Positions 53,294 through 63,276 are shown, numbered from the stretch's first letter. The stretch is DNA of 64,000 nucleotides from an uncultured Pelagibacteraceae bacterium (GCA_902545405.1 CACCFT010000001.1:1-64000), one strand, 5' to 3'. The notes: a model not told the origin generated them from the letters alone. A program made the numbers and translations.

Positions 53294-53721
53294 TTACCTT
53301 TTTGTCTATAAAGTTTTTCAAAGTCTATTTTTTTTTCCATTTTTAGAACAGGAAAGCCAGAATCTTTAATCAAATTTATTAAGATTTTTTCAATATCTGG
53401 ATAAACTTTTTTTTGAACATCACAAAGAAGTATTTTTTCTAAATCTTTTTTATCTATTTTTTGGTCTTTAATTTTTATCACAGTACAATAGGAAATTTCA
53501 AAATGAGATTTCCTTTTATTTTGATTCGGATCACTAAATGATAATTTTGTAACTACTTCAATTAATTTATTTTTTAATGTTTTAGTACTAATATTTATCC
53601 CAAGAGTGTATTTTGTTATATAGTCCCTACTAAATATGAAAGTTTCAGCATTTGGAATCTCCACAGATAAATCCTGAATATATTTAAAAATTATTTCATA
53701 TTTTTCTGTCATTATTGTCAT
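53290..53721 (-). CDS. secB: Protein-export chaperone SecB
   Basis: KYIQDLSVEIPNA..., LLCDVQKKVYPDIEKIL; conserved position near dnaQ. Confidence 0.88.
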   Translation of the reverse strand: MTIMTEKYEIIFKYIQDLSVEIPNAETFIFSRDYITKYTLGINISTKTLKNKLIEVVTKLSFSDPNQNKRKSHFEISYCTVIKIKDQKIDKKDLEKILLCDVQKKVYPDIEKILINLIKDSGFPVLKMEKKIDFEKLYRQKGN

Positions 53722-54127
53722 CTATATCCTCAAATTCACCTTCAATAAAATTTTTATTATTTTCAGATTTATTACTTTTTTTATTTTTGTTCACAAACTT
53801 TTTTAAGATCACTTTTCTTGAATAAGGTATTATTAATAGTAGCCCCATAAAATCCGTAGCAAAACCTGGAAATATTAATAGAATTGCCGCAAAAGCCAGT
53901 GTTGCGCCTGAAATTAATTCATAAACTGGCAACTGGTTTTTTATTAATTGCCCAATTCCGGACTTTAATGTGTTGAATCCCTCATATCTTGCATACGCCA
54001 CTCCAAGAATTGCTGTAAATAAAATGAGCAAAACTGTATTAAATGCACCTATTTGTGATCCAATTTTAATAAATAAGTAAATTTCGATAAGTGGAATGCC
54101 AATGATAAAAATTAATACTGTGTTCAT
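53696..54127 (-). CDS. fxsA: FxsA family membrane protein
   Basis: IGIPLIEIYLFIKIGSQIGAFNTVLLILFTAILGVAYARYEG, LIFPGFATDFMGLLLI. Confidence 0.93.
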   Translation of the reverse strand: MNTVLIFIIGIPLIEIYLFIKIGSQIGAFNTVLLILFTAILGVAYARYEGFNTLKSGIGQLIKNQLPVYELISGATLAFAAILLIFPGFATDFMGLLLIIPYSRKVILKKFVNKNKKSNKSENNKNFIEGEFEDIDDNNDRKI

Positions 54128-54185
54128 TTGTCTATAATTTAAATAGCAGGTTGAAATTTATTAACATAGTAAATATTATACACTT

Positions 54186-54773
54186 ATGAGTTATAGCTTT
54201 GAATACATTGATATTATACTTCTTGCAATGATTGCAGGCTTTATTTTTTTAAGATTAAGAGGAATTTTGGGAAAAAAAACAGGTTTTGAGGAAGATGTAG
54301 AGTCAAGCTTTGCACATGAAGCTCCTCCTGTTAAAACTGTAACAGATATTAATGCTAAAACTTTTGATGATAATGCAAAAAAAGATTTCATAAAAGGTGC
54401 TAAAATTGCATACGAAACAATAATCACTAGCTTTGCAAATGGTAAGTTAAAAGAGATAAAATCTCTATTAGATAAAAATGTTTATCAACAATTTGAAGAA
54501 GCAATCAAAGATAGGGAAAATAAAGAATATTTATCAGAAACTACATTCATAGGTATAAATTCAGCTGAAGTTAAAGAGCATCAACAAAACAAAAATATGT
54601 TAGAAGTAACAGTTGAGTTTGTAAGTGAAATTATATCATGTGTGAAAGATAAAGATAATAAAATAGTCTCAGGGGATCCAGAAAAAATAAAAAAAGTATT
54701 AGATACATGGAAGTTTTCGAAAGATAGCAATTCTTCAAATCCAAATTGGCTTTTAATTGATACTCAAGCTTGA
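54186..54773 (+). CDS. Tim44/TimA domain membrane-associated protein
   Basis: N-terminal TM, FLRLRGILGKKTGFEED; Tim44-like domain. Confidence 0.9.
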   Translation: MSYSFEYIDIILLAMIAGFIFLRLRGILGKKTGFEEDVESSFAHEAPPVKTVTDINAKTFDDNAKKDFIKGAKIAYETIITSFANGKLKEIKSLLDKNVYQQFEEAIKDRENKEYLSETTFIGINSAEVKEHQQNKNMLEVTVEFVSEIISCVKDKDNKIVSGDPEKIKKVLDTWKFSKDSNSSNPNWLLIDTQA

Positions 54774-55183
54774 ATAATAAACTTTCAGAAAAAGACAAAA
54801 AAGATTGGGAAAATTTCTTAAATAACAAAGATCCTTTGGAGGTGAAAGATAAAGAACTCCCGCAAAAAAAAACAATTATGGTGAAGTCAATTGATCTACA
54901 TGGCTTAACTTTAAATGAAGCAAATAATAAAATATATGAATTCATAAAATATTGCTATGAAAACAATGTAAAAAAAATTAATGTGATTACAGGAAAAGGT
55001 ATGAGATCAAAAAATATTAACGATCCATATCAATCTAAGGATCTTAGTATCCTTAAGCACTCAGTTCCAGAATATATTAAGGGTAATTCAGAATTAATGA
55101 ACAGGATACTCAAAATTGATTTTGAAGCAGTGAACAGTAGTTCTGTGGGAAGTTTTGATATTTTTCTTAAAATTACAAAATAA
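54770..55183 (+). CDS. Smr/MutS2-type domain protein (TTG start)
   Basis: [30 protein letters not shown]. Confidence 0.92.
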   Translation: MNNKLSEKDKKDWENFLNNKDPLEVKDKELPQKKTIMVKSIDLHGLTLNEANNKIYEFIKYCYENNVKKINVITGKGMRSKNINDPYQSKDLSILKHSVPEYIKGNSELMNRILKIDFEAVNSSSVGSFDIFLKITK

Positions 55184-56540
55184 ATTTTGATAAATCTGTA
55201 TCTTTAACTAACTCGCCTATATTATCTTTAATATATTTACCATCGACTACAATTTTTTCACCTGCTCTATCTGTTGCTGTAAAGCTTATTTCATCTAAAA
55301 CTCGCTCTATAATAGTATGTAGTCTTCTAGCTCCTATATTTTCAACAGAGGAATTTACTTCACTTGCTATATGAGCAATTGTATTTATTCCTTCCTCTGT
55401 AAATTCTAGGTCTACCTTTTCGGTTTTAAGAAGTGCTTTATATTGTTTAATTAAGCTATTGTCTGGTTCTTTTAAAATTCTAATGAAATCATCACTATTC
55501 AATGCATCAAGTTCAACTCTTATAGGTAATCTTCCTTGTAATTCCGGCAAAAGATCAGATGGTTTTGCTAATTGAAAGGCTCCTGAAGCAATAAATAAAA
55601 TATGATCTGTTTTAACAGGTCCGTATTTTGTGCTAACTGTTGTTCCCTCAATTAATGGCAATAAATCTCTTTGAACACCTTCTCTTGATACATCACCACC
55701 AACACGGTCAGTTCTTGCTGAAATTTTGTCAATTTCATCTAAGAAAACTATACCATTATTTTCGGTTGAGTCCTTTGCAGATTTAATTATTTTGTCTTGC
55801 TCAATTAATTTGTCTGACTCTTCATTAATTAAAATTTCATGAGATTCTTTTACAGACATCTTCTTCTTTTTTGGCTTTTGACCCATAGATTTTCCAAGCA
55901 TGTCTGAAATATTTATCATTCCAACGTTTGCTCCTGGCATTCCAGGTATTTCAAATGATGGCATTTGATTAGACTCGCTAACGGCTATTTCAATTTCATT
56001 ATCATCTAAATCCCCATCTCTTAGTCTTTTTCTAAAACTTTCTCTGGTTGCAACACTTGCTTTATTTCCGACTAAAGCATCTAAAACTCTGTCTTCAGCT
56101 AATTTTTGAGCTTGAGCGTGAACTTCTTTTCTTTTCTTCACTTTTTCCATTGCAATTGCAATTTCTAAAAGATCTCTTACAATTTGTTCTACATCACGTC
56201 CCACATATCCTACTTCTGTAAATCTTGTCGCTTCTACTTTTACGAATGGTGCTTCCGCTAATTTAGAAAGTCTTCTGGAGATTTCAGTTTTACCAACACC
56301 AGTAGGGCCGATCATTAAAATATTCTTTGGAAGAACTTCGTCTTTCATTTCATCTTCTAATGCTTGTCTTCTCCATCTATTTCTCAAAGCTATAGCAACA
56401 GCTCTTTTGGCTTTATTTTGCCCAACAACAAACCTGTCTAATTCCGATACAATTTCCCTTGGTGATAATGAATTTGTAATTGTTGTCTTTTCTTTTTCTA
56501 CTTTTCCTTTGGGGAATGTTGTTACGTTTGAATTTTCCAC
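55173..56540 (-). CDS. hslU: ATP-dependent protease ATPase subunit HslU
   Basis: [44 protein letters not shown]. Confidence 0.98.
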   Translation of the reverse strand: MENSNVTTFPKGKVEKEKTTITNSLSPREIVSELDRFVVGQNKAKRAVAIALRNRWRRQALEDEMKDEVLPKNILMIGPTGVGKTEISRRLSKLAEAPFVKVEATRFTEVGYVGRDVEQIVRDLLEIAIAMEKVKKRKEVHAQAQKLAEDRVLDALVGNKASVATRESFRKRLRDGDLDDNEIEIAVSESNQMPSFEIPGMPGANVGMINISDMLGKSMGQKPKKKKMSVKESHEILINEESDKLIEQDKIIKSAKDSTENNGIVFLDEIDKISARTDRVGGDVSREGVQRDLLPLIEGTTVSTKYGPVKTDHILFIASGAFQLAKPSDLLPELQGRLPIRVELDALNSDDFIRILKEPDNSLIKQYKALLKTEKVDLEFTEEGINTIAHIASEVNSSVENIGARRLHTIIERVLDEISFTATDRAGEKIVVDGKYIKDNIGELVKDTDLSKFIL

Positions 56541-57055
56541 TATATTTTCTCCATACTTAAATTATCATTTGTAAATACACAGATATCTGATGCAACTTTA
56601 ATAGATTTTTTCGCAATTTCTTCAGCAGACATTTCTGTATCCATTAAAACTTTTGCTGCTGCTAAAGCATAATTTCCTCCAGAGCCAATCCCTATAACAT
56701 CTCCTTCAGGCTCCAAAACATCACCAGTTCCTGAAATTATAAAACTTTTTTCTTTATCGCCTATTGCCATTAAGGCCTCTAATCTTCTTAAATATTTATC
56801 AGTACGCCAATCTTTTGCCAATTCAACTGCAGCTCTGGTTAAATTCCCAGCGTGTTTTTCTAGCTTAGACTCTAATCTTTCAAATAACGTTAATGCATCA
56901 GCAGTAGATCCTGCAAATCCTGCGATCACATTTCTTTTCTCAATTTTACGAACTTTATTAGCAGTTTTCTTAATTACAGTGTTACCCATACTAACTTGAC
57001 CGTCACTGGCCACAACTACGTCATTATTTTTTCTTACAAGTACAATTGTTGTCAT
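56540..57055 (-). CDS. hslV: ATP-dependent protease subunit HslV
   Basis: [29 protein letters not shown]; overlaps the hslU start. Confidence 0.97.
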   Translation of the reverse strand: MTTIVLVRKNNDVVVASDGQVSMGNTVIKKTANKVRKIEKRNVIAGFAGSTADALTLFERLESKLEKHAGNLTRAAVELAKDWRTDKYLRRLEALMAIGDKEKSFIISGTGDVLEPEGDVIGIGSGGNYALAAAKVLMDTEMSAEEIAKKSIKVASDICVFTNDNLSMEKI

Positions 57056-57145
57056 GGACTATAAATGGATATGAATTTCAATAGTTCAAGCCCAGGTTTA
57101 GTATTATTGATATAATCAAAAATACCTATATACCTAATTTAAATT

Positions 57146-57736
57146 ATGAAAAGAAAAGCAAAAATAGCTAGAAAAACAAAAGAAACTAATATCAGTGTTG
57201 GCCTTAATATTGATGGCAAAGGTAAGTACAAAGTTGACACAGGAATAGGTTTTCTAGATCATATGCTTGAGCAGTTATCTAAACATTCATCAATCGATTT
57301 AACTGTTAAAGCTAAAGGTGATACACACATTGATCTTCACCACACAACAGAAGATACTGGAATTGCTATTGGAGAATGCTTAAAGAAAGCTTCAAAAAAA
57401 TTTGTGGGTATTAAAAGATATGCTCATATTCTGTTACCAATGGATGAAACATTAACTAGAGTTGCAATAGATGTCTCAAACAGACCTTATTTGATTTGGA
57501 ATGTAAAACTAAAAGTTGAAAAACTTGGTGAGATGGACACTGAATTATTTAAAGAATGGTTCCAGGCATTTTCACAAGCAGCCGGAATTACTTTGCACGT
57601 TGAAAATATTTACGGTGACAACAGTCACCATATAATTGAGTCTTGTTATAAAGGCTTGGCGAGAACTTTAAGAGCTGCATTAGAATTAGATCCAAGAAAT
57701 AAAAGTACAATTCCCTCTACAAAAGGCTCTTTATAA
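57146..57736 (+). CDS. hisB: Imidazoleglycerol-phosphate dehydratase
   Basis: [34 protein letters not shown]. Confidence 0.98.
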   Translation: MKRKAKIARKTKETNISVGLNIDGKGKYKVDTGIGFLDHMLEQLSKHSSIDLTVKAKGDTHIDLHHTTEDTGIAIGECLKKASKKFVGIKRYAHILLPMDETLTRVAIDVSNRPYLIWNVKLKVEKLGEMDTELFKEWFQAFSQAAGITLHVENIYGDNSHHIIESCYKGLARTLRAALELDPRNKSTIPSTKGSL

Positions 57737-57741
57737 AATTA

Positions 57742-58368
57742 ATGGACGTCACAATTGTTGACTATAAATCGGGTAATATAAGTTCTGTAATTAACTCTTT
57801 TAAGGAAGTTGCAAAAGATAATGTTAATATTGAAGTAACTTCAGATTTAAATAAAATTAAATCTAGCGATAAAGTTGTTTTACCAGGGCAGGGATCTTTT
57901 AAAAGCTGTATAGATGGTTTAAATGGCATAAATGGCTTAATTGATACTTTAAGCGAATTTGCTTTAAGTAATAAAAAACCTCTTCTAGGTATTTGCGTAG
58001 GTCTTCAGATGTTTGCTGATGTTGGATATGAAGAAGTTGAGACTAAAGGACTAGGATGGATTTCTGGTAAAGTATCTAAAATTGATAATCAAAATGGAAA
58101 ATATAAACTACCACATATTGGCTGGAACCAAATAAATTTTGTCAAAGATAGTAAAATTTTTAAAGATATAGAAAATAAGTCACATATGTATTTCGTCCAT
58201 AGTTATGAATTTGTTCCAAATGATAATTCAGTCACGGCTGCTACAACTGATTATTCGTCGAAAATAGTTTGTGCAGTTGAAAAAGAAAATATATTTGGAA
58301 CTCAGTTTCATCCTGAAAAAAGCGATAAAACTGGCCTAAAAATAATAAATAATTTTATAAATTTATAA
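57742..58368 (+). CDS. hisH: Imidazole glycerol phosphate synthase subunit HisH
   Basis: LPGQGSFKSCI, LLGICVGLQMFAD, FGTQFHPEKS. Confidence 0.97.
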   Translation: MDVTIVDYKSGNISSVINSFKEVAKDNVNIEVTSDLNKIKSSDKVVLPGQGSFKSCIDGLNGINGLIDTLSEFALSNKKPLLGICVGLQMFADVGYEEVETKGLGWISGKVSKIDNQNGKYKLPHIGWNQINFVKDSKIFKDIENKSHMYFVHSYEFVPNDNSVTAATTDYSSKIVCAVEKENIFGTQFHPEKSDKTGLKIINNFINL

Positions 58369-58371
58369 AAA

Positions 58372-59310
58372 ATGAAATTAATTAATTATATTATTTTTTT
58401 GACAATTCTAATCATTGGTAATGTAAATTCTAAAAATATTAATATTCAAGATATAACTTTTGAAGTTCCTCAAAGCCATATTTACATTGAATATACGAAT
58501 GATGAAGTTGAAGATTTTTTCCAGGAGTTTGTGAATTCAGCAAATATCAAGATGTATCTTCTGGGACCCAAAAAATATGTCGATTTAGAAAGAGCCATTT
58601 TAAATGGAGAAGATGTTATGAATAATCAATATGCAAAATCAATCATGAAAAAAATGGAAAAAAAGAGTTTCAAAGATGAGGTTCAAGCTTCTAAGTGGGT
58701 AATGTCAGAAGTAAAAAAAATAATGAAAAAGGAGAAAATTGATTTCATATCTTATGTAATATTTTCAGACCAAAATTTAAAAAATACTTTTTCTGATAAT
58801 GATTTTTCAGAAATTATTGATGAGCTAAATCAGATGAACTCTACTGAATTGGCTGAACAAACAAAAGAGATTAGAAAAATGATTACAAGTTTATCAGGTA
58901 ATAATAAAAGTATTCCAATTAATGATGATATGACGATAAATTTATCAAAATTTAAAATATCTAAAAATAAAAATAACCAATTATATCTAAAATCTTCAGG
59001 TGATTTTATTTATATATTTGGTCCTATGAGATTAGATATAGATTTAAATCTTTTTTTAACTGAGCATAATGATAAGGCAATTATGTTAATTTCAGCGTGT
59101 TATGTAAATTGCTCAAAATTTAATTCTAAATTTGATAAAATGAAAAAAAACTCATTCAATAATATTAAAATTAACAAAGCCAATTTAAAAGACAATAATG
59201 AAATCAAACCTAATATTATTAAACAATTAGAGGAATTAAATAAATTATATAAAATTGGTGTTTTAAGTGAAGACGAGTTTAAAAAAGCAAAGAAAAAAAT
59301 ATTAAATTAA
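58372..59310 (+). CDS. Secreted hypothetical protein with C-terminal SHOCT-like module
   Basis: Signal peptide; C-terminus IIKQLEELNKLYKIGVLSEDEFKKAKKKILN. Confidence 0.75.
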   Translation: MKLINYIIFLTILIIGNVNSKNINIQDITFEVPQSHIYIEYTNDEVEDFFQEFVNSANIKMYLLGPKKYVDLERAILNGEDVMNNQYAKSIMKKMEKKSFKDEVQASKWVMSEVKKIMKKEKIDFISYVIFSDQNLKNTFSDNDFSEIIDELNQMNSTELAEQTKEIRKMITSLSGNNKSIPINDDMTINLSKFKISKNKNNQLYLKSSGDFIYIFGPMRLDIDLNLFLTEHNDKAIMLISACYVNCSKFNSKFDKMKKNSFNNIKINKANLKDNNEIKPNIIKQLEELNKLYKIGVLSEDEFKKAKKKILN

Positions 59311-59323
59311 GATATATTAAATT

Positions 59324-59983
59324 ATGAAAAAAAGTTTCTTCTTATTAATCTTAGTATCATTATGTTTCAATTTTTCAGTCGCATATTCAAATGTCAAATC
59401 ATATAAAAAGGGAAAAGGTGATCTAATTGTATCTGAAAATACAGCAAATGTTCTAGAATATTATTTTAGTGGTGGCAAGATGGGAAAGTTTGCTGAAAGT
59501 GAAGACCCTGGGTGGAAGCCTGGATTGATAGCAATATCTATTGATGGTCAATTTTACAATTTTTTTACACAACCAAAATGGTTACAAGACCACCAAATAA
59601 TGAGTGGGAATTATGCTGGAAGAGCTGTTAAAAAGTGTGAACAAATGGCAGTGGAATATAATGTTCCACAAAAATGTTTTTTATTTGCAAAAGGGTATAA
59701 GATAGTCTGGGATAACGGAACCACATCAAAAGAACGAAGAATTAAAAGAAGTGATATTAAAAATGGAAGAACAATTGAGATTTTAACAAACTTGGGATTC
59801 TATCTTGGATCTTATAATAACCAGAGTAACGATACAAAAGAAACAAATAATTTATCAACTGTAAATAATTCTGAAAAAGGTGAAGATGTGGTATCTAAAA
59901 TAAAAGAATTAAAACAATTGTTTGATGAAGGCATTTTATCTGAAGAAGAGTTTGAAAAAGCAAAGAAAAAAATATTAAAATAA
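59324..59983 (+). CDS. Secreted hypothetical protein with C-terminal SHOCT-like module
   Basis: Signal peptide MKKSFFLLILVSLCFNFSVAYS; C-terminus VVSKIKELKQLFDEGILSEEEFEKAKKKILK. Confidence 0.75.
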   Translation: MKKSFFLLILVSLCFNFSVAYSNVKSYKKGKGDLIVSENTANVLEYYFSGGKMGKFAESEDPGWKPGLIAISIDGQFYNFFTQPKWLQDHQIMSGNYAGRAVKKCEQMAVEYNVPQKCFLFAKGYKIVWDNGTTSKERRIKRSDIKNGRTIEILTNLGFYLGSYNNQSNDTKETNNLSTVNNSEKGEDVVSKIKELKQLFDEGILSEEEFEKAKKKILK

Positions 59984-60703
59984 GTGAAGATATTTCCAGC
60001 TATAGATATCAAGGATAAAAAATGTGTTAGATTAATAAAAGGAGACTTCGACAATAAAACTGAGTATGAAATGTCTCCTGTAGATCAAGCAGGAAATTAT
60101 AAACATAACGGATTTAAAAACTTACATATAGTTGATCTAGATGGCGCATTAACTGGAGTTCCAATTAATATTGATATTATTCAAGAAATAGTTAGAAAAT
60201 TTGACCTTAAAATAGAAATAGGAGGTGGAGTTAGAAACTTTGAAACTATTCAAAAATATATTGATACTGGTGTTGAAAAAGTAATATTGGGAAGTGCTGC
60301 CATTAAAGATAGAAGGTTTTTAGAAGAAGCTTGTAGAAAATTTCCTAAACAAATTGCCTTAGGTTTAGATGCAAAAGATGGTCATCTTGCAATTTCAGGG
60401 TGGACAGAGGAGTCTGATAAATTAACAACAGATTATTTAAAAAAAATAAATAATTATGGAGTAAGCAGAATTATTTACACAGACATTAATAGAGATGGAA
60501 CAAAAGAAAGCCCAAATTTTGAAGGAACACAAAAAGTGGCTGATATTTCAAATTGTCCAGTAGTTATATCTGGTGGCGTTTCATCAATTAACGATATTAA
60601 AAAAGCTAAAAATTTAAATAATATCGAAGGCGTTATAGTTGGGAAAGCTATATATGATGGAGACATAAAGTTAGATGAACTTGCAAAAGAAATAGATGCT
60701 TAA
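59984..60703 (+). CDS. hisA: Phosphoribosylformimino-5-aminoimidazole carboxamide ribotide isomerase (GTG start)
   Basis: [37 protein letters not shown]. Confidence 0.97.
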   Translation: MKIFPAIDIKDKKCVRLIKGDFDNKTEYEMSPVDQAGNYKHNGFKNLHIVDLDGALTGVPINIDIIQEIVRKFDLKIEIGGGVRNFETIQKYIDTGVEKVILGSAAIKDRRFLEEACRKFPKQIALGLDAKDGHLAISGWTEESDKLTTDYLKKINNYGVSRIIYTDINRDGTKESPNFEGTQKVADISNCPVVISGGVSSINDIKKAKNLNNIEGVIVGKAIYDGDIKLDELAKEIDA

Positions 60704-61448
60704 AAATAGAATTATTCCTTGTTTAGATGTTAAAAATGGTCGCGTTGTAAAAGGTATTAATTTTGTTGATCTTAAAGATGCAGGAGATCCTGTAGAACAA
60801 GCAAAAATTTATAGCGATAGCGGTGCAGATGAAATTTGCTTTTTAGACATCACTGCTTCAAATGAAAATAGAGATACTATTTATGAAGTGGTACATAAAA
60901 CTTCTAAAAAATGTTTCGTACCACTGACTGTAGGTGGTGGTGTTAGAAGTATTGATGATATTAATAAATTGCTTAATTGTGGGGCTGATAAAGTATCAAT
61001 CAATACAGCAGCTGTACAAAATGCAAAAGTTGTTGAAGATAGTTCTAGAAAATTTGGATCACAATGCATTGTTGTTGCTATAGACGCGAAAAGAAAAGAT
61101 GATGGTTGGGAAATCTTTACTCACGGTGGTAGAAATCCAACAGGCATAAACGCTTTAGAATTTGCTTCTAAAATGGAGAAATGTGGAGCGGGAGAGCTTC
61201 TCGTAACATCCATGGATAAAGATGGGACTCAATCAGGGTATGATATAGAATTGATGCAAAAGATATCATCAATGGTAAACATCCCAGTTATAGCATCAGG
61301 TGGAGTTGGAACTTTAGATCACTTAGTAGATGGAATAAAATCAGGTGCCAGTGCTGTTTTAGCTGCATCTATATTCCATTATGGTACTTTCTCAGTAAAT
61401 GAAGCTAAGCAATATTTGGCTTCAAAAGATATACCTGTTAGGATTTAG
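60696..61448 (+). CDS. hisF: Imidazole glycerol phosphate synthase subunit HisF
   Basis: [30 protein letters not shown]. Confidence 0.98.
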   Translation: MLKNRIIPCLDVKNGRVVKGINFVDLKDAGDPVEQAKIYSDSGADEICFLDITASNENRDTIYEVVHKTSKKCFVPLTVGGGVRSIDDINKLLNCGADKVSINTAAVQNAKVVEDSSRKFGSQCIVVAIDAKRKDDGWEIFTHGGRNPTGINALEFASKMEKCGAGELLVTSMDKDGTQSGYDIELMQKISSMVNIPVIASGGVGTLDHLVDGIKSGASAVLAASIFHYGTFSVNEAKQYLASKDIPVRI

Positions 61449-61449
61449 A

Positions 61450-61722
61450 ATGTTAAAGATTTTAGAAGATCTAGTTATCCTTGCAAGAGAGAGAAAAAGT
61501 AACCCTGTTGAAGGCTCATACACTAATAAGCTTTTAGAAGACAAATCTTTAGCAAAAGAAAAGGTTTTAGAAGAAATAAATGAACTAATAGATGCCGTTG
61601 AGCAAGACTCTAATAAAATCCACGAAGCAGCAGATGTTTTATATCACTTAATCATGTACCTTGAAAAAAATGGAATAAAAATTGAAGAAGTAATGGAAGA
61701 ACTGAAGAGTAGAAAGAAATAA
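61450..61722 (+). CDS. hisE: Phosphoribosyl-ATP pyrophosphatase
   Basis: ILARERKSNPVEGSYTNKLLEDK, EAADVLYHLIMYLEKN; true start MLKILEDL at 61450. Confidence 0.93.
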   Translation: MLKILEDLVILARERKSNPVEGSYTNKLLEDKSLAKEKVLEEINELIDAVEQDSNKIHEAADVLYHLIMYLEKNGIKIEEVMEELKSRKK

Positions 61723-61733
61723 TAAACTACATC

Positions 61734-61758
61734 AGAGCGCGGGACTCATAAGCCCGAG
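61734..61758 (+). repeat. 25-bp direct repeat (tRNA core), left copy
   Basis: agagcgcgggactcataagcccgag identical at 63236-63260. Confidence 0.95.
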
Positions 61759-61768
61759 GTCAGTGGTT
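61734..61768 (+). pseudogene. Partial tRNA (CAT anticodon; Met or Ile2): anticodon arm, variable region and part of T arm only
   Basis: agagcgcgggactcataagcccgaggtcagtggtt; no acceptor 5' strand and no completion of the T arm. Confidence 0.85.
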
Positions 61769-61813
61769 ATATAGCCTTAATACACAATCATTATTTGCAA
61801 ACAATAAAATATT

Positions 61814-61831
61814 GATCACACATAGATCACA
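61814..61831 (+). repeat. GATCACA-N4-GATCACA paired motif, left copy
   Basis: gatcacacatagatcaca; 11-bp spacing; the same arrangement recurs at 63126-63143. Confidence 0.9.
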
Positions 61832-61850
61832 GTGATAGAGTCTGTCTGTC

Positions 61851-63089
61851 ATGAAAAATAATTGGATCACAAAAATATTAAGCCTAATTGTTCTAATTAT
61901 ATTTTGTCCATATTCTGCAAATGCTGCAAAAATAATGAATAATAGTGACAACGTATTTACAATTTCGTGTGAAGGTAAAATAAATTCTGTCAATAGTGGA
62001 AGCTGGGGTACCGAAACAACATCTGATAGATTTTCTGAAGATTTAAAAATTATAGCTTTAGATAATAAAAAAATTTTTTCTGTAGAGATTGAGGATAGCA
62101 CAGATTATTACGCAAGAGATATGATATATTTTTTTGGAGCAAATTTAAAAACTGTCTCAAATGGAAAAACATTAATTATGAAATCCAAAGAAGTAGTATC
62201 TGATGATGGTGATTTAATAAGAAAAAATACAAAAATGAGGTTATCAATTACTAATGGCACTTATAATGGAGAATTCGATATTATATGGAAAGATGGATCA
62301 GCAAAAAGATTTAAAACAATTGATGCGGTATGTTCAGGCACCGATAGACTATTAGCATATATAAATGAAGAAAAAGAAATAGATCCACTTCCAAAAATTA
62401 AAGATGAGGAAATAGTACCTGCATCTTCAGGTACAGGTTTTTTTGTTTCAAAAAAGAGTCATATCATAACAAATTTTCATGTGATTGATAGTTGCTCGAA
62501 AGTAAAAGCAGTAACTAAAGGCAATGAATATGATACAGAAATTTTAGCTGTAGATAAAGTAAATGATCTTGCAATTTTAAAAACAAATTTTGTGCCAAAA
62601 AAAGTTTTTTCAATTTCTGATGAAGATGGTCAACTTTTAGAAGAAGTGATTGTAGCAGGATATCCTTTGGGAAAAAAAATTAGCGCGTCAATTAAAGCCA
62701 CTAGCGGAACAGTAACAGCTTTAGCTGGTTTAGGAGATAATTATGCAGAATTCCAAACAGATGCTGCGTTAAACTCAGGTAACAGTGGAGGACCTATAAT
62801 AAATGAGTATGGAAATGTTATAGGGGTCGCTGTTTCAAAAATTCAGCAAGAGGGAGTTGAAAGTTTCAATTTTGGAATTAAATCATCAGTCTTAAAAATA
62901 TTTGCAAACGCAAATGGTTTGAAATTCTTCCCACCAAATAACAGGGAAATGAAAAAAAAAGATTTAGGATCACTTATAACTGAAGCAACAATATATTTAG
63001 ATTGTTGGATGACAGGTAAAGAAATAAAAAGACTAATCTCACAAAATCAAAAATCTCAGAAAGCTTTTTATAGTAAGTTTATTAATTAG
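61851..63089 (+). CDS. Secreted trypsin-like (S1-type) serine protease with novel N-terminal domain
   Basis: Signal peptide ..IIFCPYSANA; triad motifs TNFHVID, VNDLAIL, ALNSGNSGGPI. Confidence 0.88.
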   Translation: MKNNWITKILSLIVLIIFCPYSANAAKIMNNSDNVFTISCEGKINSVNSGSWGTETTSDRFSEDLKIIALDNKKIFSVEIEDSTDYYARDMIYFFGANLKTVSNGKTLIMKSKEVVSDDGDLIRKNTKMRLSITNGTYNGEFDIIWKDGSAKRFKTIDAVCSGTDRLLAYINEEKEIDPLPKIKDEEIVPASSGTGFFVSKKSHIITNFHVIDSCSKVKAVTKGNEYDTEILAVDKVNDLAILKTNFVPKKVFSISDEDGQLLEEVIVAGYPLGKKISASIKATSGTVTALAGLGDNYAEFQTDAALNSGNSGGPIINEYGNVIGVAVSKIQQEGVESFNFGIKSSVLKIFANANGLKFFPPNNREMKKKDLGSLITEATIYLDCWMTGKEIKRLISQNQKSQKAFYSKFIN

Positions 63090-63125
63090 ACGCGGGACAA
63101 AGCTTAATTTTTACCTTTAAAAAAG

Positions 63126-63143
63126 GATCACAATCTGATCACA
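63126..63143 (+). repeat. GATCACA-N4-GATCACA paired motif, right copy
   Basis: gatcacaatctgatcaca. Confidence 0.9.
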
Positions 63144-63214
63144 CTCAGGTTGGAAATTACATAAATCTTGTTTGCATCAAAAAATAAAAGTAGTATAAAC
63201 CAACAATTATTTAC

Positions 63215-63260
63215 GGCGGGGTAGCTCAGTTGGTTAGAGCGCGGGACTCATAAGCCCGAG
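63215..63260 (+). pseudogene. Partial tRNA (CAT anticodon): intact 5' acceptor strand, D arm and anticodon arm, no T arm or normal 3' end
   Basis: ggcggggtagctcagttggttagagcgcgggactcataagcccgag, then unrelated ttcagcttttctcccc. Confidence 0.88.
63236..63260 (+). repeat. 25-bp direct repeat (tRNA core), right copy
   Basis: agagcgcgggactcataagcccgag, identical to 61734-61758. Confidence 0.95.
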
Positions 63261-63276
63261 TTCAGCTTTTCTCCCC

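Noticed and set aside
61760-62101. 113-aa minus-strand ORF at the left end of the protease segment
   Set aside because: Antisense to the protease signal peptide region; no recognisable motif.
61734-63260. Permuted tRNA gene (3' half upstream of 5' half)
   Set aside because: The left piece lacks a complete T arm and acceptor strand, and 1.4 kb with a protein gene separates the halves, so a functional permuted tRNA is not supported.
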